A stretch of 6,326 bases of DNA from an uncultured Chthoniobacterales bacterium (lineage in GTDB: Bacteria; Verrucomicrobiota; Verrucomicrobiae; Chthoniobacterales; UBA10450), in assembly GCA_955652855.1 (NCBI GenBank), contig CATPCN010000761.1:1-6326 (forward strand), given 5' to 3'. Of the stretch, positions 1 to 6,043 are shown piece after piece. A program made the translations under genes and the position numbers. Each line of letters begins with the position of its first letter. Position 1 is the first letter of the stretch. The notes under the pieces are model-generated. The model saw only the letters and a program-made list of their open reading frames with translations. It did not search any database and was not told the DNA's origin.

Positions 1-1
1 A

Positions 2-1717
2 GCATGGATTGCCGTTACGCTCTGCGTGGTCGGTCTCGTCGTCTGGCAGGTTTATGTCGCGAAAAATGCGCCACCTGTTCCAGCCGCGCTTCCGAAGCCA
101 TCTCCGACCGCCTCCACCATAGCGACAGTTAGTCCGTCGCCGGCGCTCGTCGCTGCGCCGTCGCCAAGCGTCGCGCCGGAAAGCATCGGCGCGAAGTTCG
201 ACGAGAAGATCGAGACGCTTCGCAATGCCGATGAGGAAGTGCGCCTAACGAATCGCGGCGGCGCGATTAGCGAAATCGTTTTGTTGAATCACACCGGCGA
301 AAATGGGGAGCGCCTCGTTCTCAATTCACGGCAGCGAACTCCCATTGCCGCTATTCTTGAGCAGCCGGCAACTCCGTCGCTGCTTGAGTTCGCGATGGCA
401 AAGCAGGCGGACGGCAGTGTTCAATTTGAGCGAACGACACCTGATCGCATCAACGTGAAGAAAAAGTTCAGGCTCGCGCCTGACTCCACTCAAAAGGACA
501 ACTACGTCATCGAATTCGATGTCGATTTTCGAAACGACGGGCCGCAGCCGTACACGAATCCTGGTTACTATATTGCGCTCGGATCAGCGCAGCCGCTGCA
601 TGCGAATGATTACCCGAGTTACACGCAGCTCGGGTGGTGCGTTGTAGGCAAGGCGAAATTTATCGATGTAAGTTGGTTTGCCGAGCAGAACAGCTTCTTC
701 GGTTTACAAAAACGGCCCGCGCGCGACACCTACGACGAAAAAGTTTCTGGCGCGGAATGGGTGGGAGTGAGCGATCAATTTTTCACGACATTGCTCACGC
801 CGCTCAACGCGCAGGCCACGAGTGTTTGGGGCGGGCGGAGATTTGAAATCAAATTTGGAGAAGCGCAAACGATGTTTGGTTTGGAAGGCGCGATGGGCAT
901 GCCGGGATTTCAATTGAAGCCCGGCGAAATCTCCACCCTACACTTCCAGCTTTACGGCGGGCCAAAACTTTATCATCGGCTCTCTGAGCTTACCCACGAC
1001 GAAGCCGAAATCATGAACTTCGGCATCTTCAAGCTGATTTCGCAGGCGCTGCTCAATCTGCTGAACCTGCTGCATCAATATTTGGGCAACTACGCTGCCG
1101 CCATTTTTGCTTTGACCACCATCGTGAAACTGACCTTGTGGCCGCTGCAGAATAAAGCGAACCGCTCGATGCGCCGCATGTCCGCGCTTTCGCCCAAGAT
1201 GCAGGAGATCAAAGAAAAATATAAGGACGATCCCACCCGCATGAATCAGGAGGTGATGAAGCTTTACAAGGAATATGGGATCAATCCGGTGAGCGGTTGT
1301 CTGCCCATGTTCATCCAAATTCCGATCTTCTTCGGCCTCTTCACCATGCTTCGACAAGCGGTCGAATTGCGAAATGCGACGTTCTTCTGGTGCCACGATC
1401 TCTCGCAGCCGGACACCATTGGCCATTTTCCAATCGTCGGATGGCCCATTAATATTTTGCCGCTCCTCATGGCGCTGACGAATGTTTGGATGATGCGCAT
1501 CACGCCCAAGACCGGCGACGCTACTCAACAACGGGTCATGATGTTCACCCCGATTATTTTTGTCGTTTTCTGCTACAATTTCGCGGCAGCGCTGGCATTG
1601 TATTACACGACGCAGAATTTGTTCACGATCTTGCAGCTTTATCAGAACCGGAAACAGCCGATGCCGGTTTTGGAAAAAACTGCCGTGGCAAATAAACGCG
1701 CGCGCAAAGGACGATGA
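2..1717 (+). CDS. yidC: Membrane protein insertase YidC (5' end cut by window edge)
   Basis: YidC/Oxa1-family insertase of the inner membrane; it inserts and folds membrane proteins alone or with SecYEG. The frame is open from base 2, with no start codon visible; the first residues (AWIAVTLCVVGLVVWQVYV) are the N-terminal membrane anchor, so probably only a few codons are missing. Numbering from the codon at base 2: anchor 1-20; Pro/Ser-rich linker about 23-60; periplasmic beta domain to about 330; then the conserved insertase core with amphipathic helix and TM2 (about 342-382), the cytoplasmic helical hairpin (about 386-427, including KMQEIKEKY and MKLYKEYGINP), and TM3 (SGCLPMFIQIPIFFGLF), TM4 and TM5. 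The groove arginine of E. coli YidC (R366, in IVRGIMYPL) aligns with Lys376 (IVKLTLWPL), which keeps the positive charge. The tail is basic (NKRARKGR), as expected for ribosome contact. The 571 visible residues match the usual length of long Gram-negative YidC. It overlaps the next gene. Very sure. Confidence 0.97.
   Translation, partial: AWIAVTLCVVGLVVWQVYVAKNAPPVPAALPKPSPTASTIATVSPSPALVAAPSPSVAPESIGAKFDEKIETLRNADEEVRLTNRGGAISEIVLLNHTGENGERLVLNSRQRTPIAAILEQPATPSLLEFAMAKQADGSVQFERTTPDRINVKKKFRLAPDSTQKDNYVIEFDVDFRNDGPQPYTNPGYYIALGSAQPLHANDYPSYTQLGWCVVGKAKFIDVSWFAEQNSFFGLQKRPARDTYDEKVSGAEWVGVSDQFFTTLLTPLNAQATSVWGGRRFEIKFGEAQTMFGLEGAMGMPGFQLKPGEISTLHFQLYGGPKLYHRLSELTHDEAEIMNFGIFKLISQALLNLLNLLHQYLGNYAAAIFALTTIVKLTLWPLQNKANRSMRRMSALSPKMQEIKEKYKDDPTRMNQEVMKLYKEYGINPVSGCLPMFIQIPIFFGLFTMLRQAVELRNATFFWCHDLSQPDTIGHFPIVGWPINILPLLMALTNVWMMRITPKTGDATQQRVMMFTPIIFVVFCYNFAAALALYYTTQNLFTILQLYQNRKQPMPVLEKTAVANKRARKGR
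1706..1711 (+). promoter_or_regulatory. Ribosome binding site of khpB, inside the end of yidC
   Basis: AAAGGA lies 2 bases before the ATG at 1714 and 5 bases before the ATG at 1717. The spacing favours 1717 as the true start of the KH-R3H gene and points to translational coupling with yidC. It is one of very few Shine-Dalgarno-like sites before a start in this window. Confidence 0.5.
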
Positions 1718-2187
1718 TGACACCCAAGGAATCACTCGACACCATCCTCGGCTATCTCGGTTTCGTCGTGCAAATCGAAGAGACACAAAGCGAGGGCGGC
1801 AATGCCACGCTGCAAATTTACACCGAGGAAAGCCGCCGCTTGATCGGACGCGACGGCGAGACGCTAGACGCAATTCAGTTTTTGCTTAATCGGCTCATTC
1901 AATCGCAACAGAAAGACGCGCCGAAAGTCATCGTCGATTGTGAAATGTATCGCTCCATGCGCGAAGACCGCATCGTACAACGCGTGCGCGAACTCGCCGA
2001 GCGCGTTCGCGTCACCGGCCGTTCACTGCAGCTTGAGCCGATGAATTCGTACGAGCGACGCATCGTGCACAATGCGTTTAAAGACGATCCGGATGTTGCT
2101 ACGTGGAGCCCCGACGATTCCGCGCGCATCAAACAGATCACGTTGCTCAAGCGTCAGCCGAAGAAAGAAACCGCCGCTCAAGAGTAG
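1717..2187 (+). CDS. khpB: KhpB/Jag-like RNA-binding protein (KH-R3H)
   Basis: Small cytoplasmic RNA-binding protein of the Jag/KhpB/EloR family. Numbering from the ATG at 1717 (156 residues): a KH-like domain at about 1-75 with the GxxG loop as GRDG (44-47) inside LIGRDGETLDAIQFL, the family signature; then an R3H domain with the Arg-x3-His core at R114 and H118 in SYERRIVHNAF. The N-terminal Jag_N domain found in many Firmicutes proteins is absent, so this is the short KH+R3H form. In Firmicutes the family binds RNA and affects cell elongation and division; here the role is inferred only. The stop of yidC (TGA 1715-1717) shares one base with this ATG; the ATG at 1714 would give a 4-base ATGA overlap but sits too close to the AAAGGA. 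Position directly behind yidC is the standard conserved arrangement. Confidence 0.94.
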   Translation: MTPKESLDTILGYLGFVVQIEETQSEGGNATLQIYTEESRRLIGRDGETLDAIQFLLNRLIQSQQKDAPKVIVDCEMYRSMREDRIVQRVRELAERVRVTGRSLQLEPMNSYERRIVHNAFKDDPDVATWSPDDSARIKQITLLKRQPKKETAAQE

Positions 2188-2200
2188 TTGTCGATCTTGT

Positions 2201-2262
2201 TGTAGCGGCGCTCTATGAGCGCCGAACCTAATAAAATCCGGCGGTCATAGACCGCCGCTACA
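2201..2262. repeat. REP-like element: two facing 24-base palindromic units
   Basis: Unit 1 is 2201-2224 on the + strand; unit 2 is 2239-2262 on the - strand. Both begin with TGTAG followed by a hairpin. Hairpin 1 (2206-2224) pairs CGGCGCTC with GAGCGCCG around a TAT loop; hairpin 2 (2239-2257) pairs CGGCGGTC with GACCGCCG around ATA. Read in the same orientation, the units differ at only two bases, and those two bases pair with each other (C-G in unit 1, G-C in unit 2), so the stem is preserved. The spacer is 14 bases and AT-rich. The layout, a head-to-head pair of GC-rich palindromes with a short conserved head between two convergent genes, is that of REP/BIME elements. It may also stop or protect the two converging transcripts, but neither hairpin has a U-tract, so it is not a classic intrinsic terminator. 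Dispersal elsewhere in the genome cannot be seen here. Confidence 0.75.
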
Positions 2263-3430
2263 GATCCGGACGAAAACGCGCGGCCTCTTTCGCCGCTCCT
2301 GACTTCACTTCCGGTCGCCAACGAAACTTTTGTAGCAGCGGATTCGATTTGCCTTCGACCGCGTCGGCAATGATTTCGCCCAGCACCGGCGCAAACTTAA
2401 AACCGTGTCCGCTGTCGCCGGTCGCGATGATTAATCCGGGGCGTTCAGGATCCGGCGCGATCCAAAAATGCCCGTCGTTCGTGTCGCAATAAAAACATCG
2501 GCGGCTGTAAACGATCGGCGCATCCGTCAGTGCTGGAATTGTTGAGGATAAAAACTCGCGCAAATTTTCTTCTTCTTCGGATGTCACGGCGCGTTCAGGC
2601 GAATCCGGAGACATTTCACGGCCGATTCCGTGATTTGCGATTTTGACCACGCCTTGGTTAAGCGGAAAACCGTAGTAACCGGTGGCTGAAATATCAGCGC
2701 CGAAAAAAGGAAACCGTTCAGGCGAAAAAAGGTTTGGCTCGTGCGGCTTGAGATGAAACACCGGATGTCCGGTCGATCGAAAATATTGTTTCGTGAACGG
2801 CAACAAATGCGGCGTCCAGGCGCCAACTGCCATGATAACCGTGTCGCCAGCAATCTTATGTCGATCTTCCAGTATGATGCCTTTCACTCGATCGCCGCCT
2901 TCATCCAGCGTCGCGAACTTTTGACCTTCGCGTAATTCGACACCGAGCGACCGTGCGCGTGCCAACAGCGTCGCGACCACGCGCCCGCTTTCGGCATAAC
3001 CCGCGTCCGGATCAAAAAATCCATCGTGATAACGTTCCGCGTTGAAAGCGGGAAATCGTTCGCGCAGCTGGGCCGAATCGATGCGCTCAAATTTGTGCCC
3101 GCGCTTTTCGAAAACTTTGCAGCTTTCGTATTCGAAATCGCCAGGCTGCATCTGTCGCGGACGCAGAAACAGAACGCCCGTTTCATTATATAACTCGATG
3201 CCGAATTCCCGATTCCATTCGCGCCAGAGTTTGATCGAGCGTTCAGCCAGCGCGGTGTAATCTTCATCCGCGCCGTACGCCGCGCGCACCGCTTTGCTGA
3301 TGTCGGTGGACGCGGCGAGCGGATGCGGCAGCGGCCCCGGATCGACAAGAATAACTTTATGGCCGCGCTTCTTGAGTTCGATCGCGGCCGTGACGCCGTT
3401 AATGCCTGCGCCGACAACGATCGCGATCAC
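2258..3430 (-). CDS. FAD-dependent amine oxidase, sarcosine oxidase/amadoriase type (DAO family)
   Basis: Flavoprotein of 390 residues, cytoplasmic, with no signal peptide. Residues 4-30 form the Rossmann FAD site (VVGAGINGVTAA, acidic D30 at the end of strand 2). The fold and motifs match monomeric sarcosine oxidase (MSOX) and relatives, which oxidise secondary amines or N-alkyl amino acids to imines with release of H2O2. By eye, C312 (RRCFYC) aligns with the MSOX cysteine that binds FAD covalently; Y252, K263 and H267 align with MSOX Y254, K265 (oxygen activation) and H269; GDSGHGFKF (338-346) is the family C-terminal flavin motif with K345. K46, in DISKAVRAAYG, stands where MSOX has R49; fungal fructosyl-amino-acid oxidases have a similar D-x-N-K motif. 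The substrate is therefore open: N-methyl amino acid, fructosyl amine or other. The start is GTG, overlapping the stop of the upstream reductase (GTGA), without a Shine-Dalgarno site. The TAG stop lies in the REP-like element. Confidence 0.92.
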   Translation of the reverse strand: MIAIVVGAGINGVTAAIELKKRGHKVILVDPGPLPHPLAASTDISKAVRAAYGADEDYTALAERSIKLWREWNREFGIELYNETGVLFLRPRQMQPGDFEYESCKVFEKRGHKFERIDSAQLRERFPAFNAERYHDGFFDPDAGYAESGRVVATLLARARSLGVELREGQKFATLDEGGDRVKGIILEDRHKIAGDTVIMAVGAWTPHLLPFTKQYFRSTGHPVFHLKPHEPNLFSPERFPFFGADISATGYYGFPLNQGVVKIANHGIGREMSPDSPERAVTSEEEENLREFLSSTIPALTDAPIVYSRRCFYCDTNDGHFWIAPDPERPGLIIATGDSGHGFKFAPVLGEIIADAVEGKSNPLLQKFRWRPEVKSGAAKEAARFRPDL

Positions 3431-4422
3431 GCGCCGAATTCGAAAATGATTTTGCCGCTCCGTTTTCCTTGCGCGGCGTGGGCGACGGCGGCTTTCGCTT
3501 CGCTCAGCGGGTACGCTTTTTCCACTTTCATGCGAAGCAATCCGCGCTTCGCCATTTCAAAAAGCGGTCGAAAAGCATCCATGCGCTGTTGCATGTTTGC
3601 GCGGTCGTACCATTGATTGATCCAGATGCCGCGAAAGCGCAGATCTTTGAAAATGAGAAGGCCGTTCGGAATTTTCAACGGCTGCAAACTCATCGCGCCG
3701 TAGGTCACTAATGTCGATCCTGGCGCGAGCGTGTTCGCCAATCGCAGCGCGCTATCGCCGCCCACCGCATTCAATCCCAAACGAATCGGCGCGCCGGTCG
3801 TCGCTGCTTTCACTTCATCGCGAAGATTTTCTCCATCGACAAGAACGACATCGCCGCCTTCGGCTTGAAGTTCTTTCACCAATTCTTCGCGGCGGACGAC
3901 GTTCACCGTTTTGAAATGGAGCTCACGCGCGATTTGGATCGTGGCGCGCCCGGCCGCGGAGTTCGCCGCATTTTGAAACAACCAATCGCCGCGTTTTAGA
4001 TCGACATAATCGTGCAGTAATCGCCACGCGGTCATCGGATTAATTTTCAGCATCGCGGCTTGCACCGGTTCGATTTCGGGCGGCGTGGCGACAAGTTCAT
4101 CTGCGTTCACCGCGATCGCTTCGCGCCACGTTCCTAGATTGTGCGGCAGGATCACTTGCGCACCGATCGCGATGTTTTTTACTATCGATCCAATTTCCGC
4201 GACGATGCCGGCGCCTTCGAACCCCGGTGTCGCCGGCAAAGTTGGGCGCACGGGATATTTTCCTTCGATCGCGTTCAAGTCCGCCGGATTAATCGGCGCC
4301 GCGCGCATGACGACGACCGCTTCGTTCGGCGCCGGCGTCGGCCAAGGCTGCTCTTCGATACGCAACACCTCGCTCGGATTTCCGTGTGTTTCGTAAACAA
4401 CTGCGCTTATGTTTTTCGTCAT
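3427..4422 (-). CDS. MECR/ETR-like NADPH enoyl thioester reductase (zinc-free MDR family)
   Basis: Medium-chain dehydrogenase/reductase of 331 residues, closest by motif to mitochondrial trans-2-enoyl-CoA/ACP reductase (MECR, Etr1), which uses NADPH to reduce a 2-enoyl thioester. Seen here: GroES-like N-terminal domain with INPADLNAIEGKYPVRP (44-60), whose Y56 matches the catalytic Tyr of Etr1; INPMTAWRLL (127-136); cofactor motif QNAANSAAG (150-158); NVVRR (174-178), fitting NADPH 2'-phosphate binding; LNAVGG (217-222); LVTYGAMSLQP (238-248); RGIWINQW (264-271). No structural-zinc cysteine cluster is present, as expected for this branch. The frame is open upstream to 4536, but homology begins at MTKNISAVVYETHG, so the ATG at 4422 was chosen; no well-spaced Shine-Dalgarno site is visible. 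It is the first gene of a two-gene operon with the FAD oxidase (GTGA overlap) and shares a CATG with the divergent CDF gene. Less likely alternative: a quinone oxidoreductase. Confidence 0.92.
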   Translation of the reverse strand: MTKNISAVVYETHGNPSEVLRIEEQPWPTPAPNEAVVVMRAAPINPADLNAIEGKYPVRPTLPATPGFEGAGIVAEIGSIVKNIAIGAQVILPHNLGTWREAIAVNADELVATPPEIEPVQAAMLKINPMTAWRLLHDYVDLKRGDWLFQNAANSAAGRATIQIARELHFKTVNVVRREELVKELQAEGGDVVLVDGENLRDEVKAATTGAPIRLGLNAVGGDSALRLANTLAPGSTLVTYGAMSLQPLKIPNGLLIFKDLRFRGIWINQWYDRANMQQRMDAFRPLFEMAKRGLLRMKVEKAYPLSEAKAAVAHAAQGKRSGKIIFEFGA

Positions 4423-5335
4423 GTCGCCGGCGGAGCATCCTACATCGAACGCTTCGGCCAGCAATCTGCAAACGGGCGCGCGCCTCGCGCTCATCGGGAT
4501 GATCGTGAATGTTGCGTTCGCGATCATTAAGACCACCGCAGGTGTTTTTGGAAATTCTTACGCGCTCATCGCCGACGGAATTGAATCCGTGCTCGATGTC
4601 GCGGGCTCGATCGTCATCTGGGGCGGGCTCCGTTTCGCGGCGCGGCCGCCGGACGAAACGCATCCTTATGGTCATGGCAAAGCGGAACCCCTCACGGCGA
4701 TATTTGTCGCACTCGGCGTTCTCGTTGCCGCGATCGTCCTCGCTGCGCAAAGCACGCGGACAATTTTTTTGCCGCATCGCGCGCCCGCGCCCTTCACTTT
4801 GGCGGTGCTTCTCATGGTCGTGATCGTGAAAGAAACGCTCTTTCGTTATGTCGTACGGTTCGGCCGCTCCATCGAAAGCATCGCCGTCGAAGCCGACGCG
4901 TGGCGTCATCGCGCCGATGTGATTACGTCCGTGGCGGCCTTTGTTGGAATCTCGATTGCTTTGATCGGCGGTGAAAAATGGCGAGGCGCCGATAATTGGG
5001 CCGCCATTTTTGTTTGCCTTGTTATCGCCACCATCGGCGTCCGTCTGCTCGGCCCTGCGCTCCACGATATTCTCGATACTGCGCCGCGCGGCGGGATTAA
5101 CGAGTCGGTGCGCAAAGCGGCGGAATCGGTTCCGGGAGTAACCGAGATCGACAAATGTCTCGTACGTAAAATGGGTTTGGAATTTTATGTCGATCTTCAT
5201 GTGAAGGTTGATGGAAGTATTTCTGTGCGCGACGGGCATGACATCGCGCATCGAGTGAAGGACGCGATTCGTCAGACTGATTCCCGGATAGCTGACGTAC
5301 TTGTGCACGTCGAACCGGCGGAAATCGCTCGTTAG
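4421..5335 (+). CDS. Cation diffusion facilitator (CDF) metal exporter
   Basis: Inner-membrane divalent metal/proton antiporter, FieF/ZitB-like, 304 residues with six predicted membrane helices: about 20-41, 46-70, 92-111, 122-142, 162-183 and 190-212. TM2 carries ALIADGIESVLD with E55 and D59 at the expected site-A positions. The TM2-TM3 segment HPYGHGKAEP (81-90) is the CDF signature. The soluble C-terminal domain retains DLHVKVDG (H260), GHDIAH (H273, H277) and VHVEP (H296), typical of the metal-binding dimer domain. The odd point is TM5: most relatives read ADAWHHRSD, with the first His coordinating metal, but here it is ADAWRHRAD (R162, H163, D166). Likely metals are Zn or Fe, but the altered site makes this uncertain. 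Two in-frame starts exist, 4409 and 4421; neither has a Shine-Dalgarno site. I chose 4421 because it limits overlap with the opposite gene to 2 bases and leaves a normal short N-terminus. Confidence 0.93.
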   Translation: MSPAEHPTSNASASNLQTGARLALIGMIVNVAFAIIKTTAGVFGNSYALIADGIESVLDVAGSIVIWGGLRFAARPPDETHPYGHGKAEPLTAIFVALGVLVAAIVLAAQSTRTIFLPHRAPAPFTLAVLLMVVIVKETLFRYVVRFGRSIESIAVEADAWRHRADVITSVAAFVGISIALIGGEKWRGADNWAAIFVCLVIATIGVRLLGPALHDILDTAPRGGINESVRKAAESVPGVTEIDKCLVRKMGLEFYVDLHVKVDGSISVRDGHDIAHRVKDAIRQTDSRIADVLVHVEPAEIAR

Positions 5336-5341
5336 GCCGCG

Positions 5342-6043
5342 TCAAAGAACCCGCACGAGCAAATCGAGCGCGGTCGTGAGTGCGGCGCGTGAACGTGAGA
5401 CGCGTTGCGCAAAGGAAATGAGGCGAAAGATCGCGCCTGGATGTCTTGTGAGATAAAACGCTAGCTCTTTGAAATTCGTTCGTTGCCGATTCAAATCGAA
5501 AAGCAGATTTGGCGGCATTGGAAAAGGATCGGCTGGCGTGTCGGTGATCGCGCGCAATGAAAGCATCGGCAATCCGCGGGCCGCGCAAGCCTGTGCGATG
5601 CATTCCGTCTCCATGTCGATCGCGATTGCGCCGGTCTTGCGCGCGAGCCCGTTCCGGTCTTCAACGCTATCAACTACTGCATCGACCGTGAAAAGTCTTC
5701 CGACATGAGTGAAAGATTCCGGCAGAAGTTGCCGCGCCTTGCTCAATAACTGCGGAGAAGAAAAATTTTCTGCGAGCACAAGATCGGCTATGTCGATCTT
5801 GTCGGTTGTTCCGCCGGCAAAACCCGCGCTAATCAGAGTCTGATAGTCGCCGCCGGTGAAAAAACCTTCGAGTCGCGATTGACAAATTTTCGCTCCCACG
5901 CCGATGTGAAGAATCTCCACGCGCACTTCGCCGATATCACCGCGCATGATCGGCACGCCATTCCGGATCAACTTCTTCGGATCCCGCAGCAATCGCATGA
6001 AGGCCGAGCTTTCGGTCGGAAGCGCAAACGTGACTGCGATCAT
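5342..6043 (-). CDS. Phosphorylase-superfamily nucleosidase (MTA/SAH nucleosidase- or HpnG-like)
   Basis: A 233-residue cytoplasmic enzyme of the PNP_UDP_1 (nucleoside phosphorylase/nucleosidase) superfamily. Seen: first strand MIAVTFALPTE, with E11 near the position of the general-acid Glu of MTA/SAH nucleosidase; the phosphate/ribose loop motif SAGFAGG (72-78); IDMETECIAQAC (142-153), which matches the ribose-binding Met-Glu signature (M144, E145); and LRAITDTPAD (163-172), with D168 at the place of the catalytic Asp. Such enzymes cleave the N-glycosidic bond of purine nucleosides such as methylthioadenosine or S-adenosylhomocysteine. HpnG, a hopanoid-pathway adenosyl-hopane phosphorylase, is an alternative, but no hopanoid gene is visible. 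The C-terminal helical tail (about 190-233) is rich in Arg and hydrophobic residues. The frame is open to 6268, but homology begins at the ATG at 6043, which overlaps the upstream stop as ATGA. Subfamily and substrate are unsure. Confidence 0.88.
   Translation of the reverse strand: MIAVTFALPTESSAFMRLLRDPKKLIRNGVPIMRGDIGEVRVEILHIGVGAKICQSRLEGFFTGGDYQTLISAGFAGGTTDKIDIADLVLAENFSSPQLLSKARQLLPESFTHVGRLFTVDAVVDSVEDRNGLARKTGAIAIDMETECIAQACAARGLPMLSLRAITDTPADPFPMPPNLLFDLNRQRTNFKELAFYLTRHPGAIFRLISFAQRVSRSRAALTTALDLLVRVL

Noticed and set aside
938..1873. Minus-strand open frame of 311 codons opposite yidC and khpB
   Set aside because: Its translation is Arg/His-rich without recognisable motifs, and it lies wholly antisense to the strongly conserved YidC core and start of KhpB; it is a shadow produced by GC-rich codon use.
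4437..4464. Possible minus-strand promoter for the reductase: TTGCTG, 16-base spacer, TAGGAT
   Set aside because: Only 3 of 6 and 4 of 6 consensus matches inside coding sequence of a GC-rich genome; too weak to annotate, although its position would fit a short leader.
4423..4536. Upstream N-terminal extension of the reductase frame (38 extra residues)
   Set aside because: Family similarity begins at the Met encoded at 4422; the extension has no motif and would lie antisense to the start of the CDF gene.
4289..5308. Minus-strand open frame of 339 codons opposite the CDF gene
   Set aside because: The product is Arg/Asp-rich low-quality sequence antisense to clear CDF motifs and also overlaps the 5' part of the reductase in another frame.
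5327..5360. Inverted repeat GCTCGT / ACGAGC spanning the convergent CDF and nucleosidase ends
   Set aside because: A six-base stem with a 22-base loop and no U-tract is expected by chance; it is not a credible terminator.
2189..5801. Recurring TGTCGATCTT at about 2190, 2858, 5189 and 5790
   Set aside because: The copies lie in different contexts (intergenic or coding, different frames), with no regular spacing or shared flanks; they fit common codons and the frequent CGATC tetramer context.
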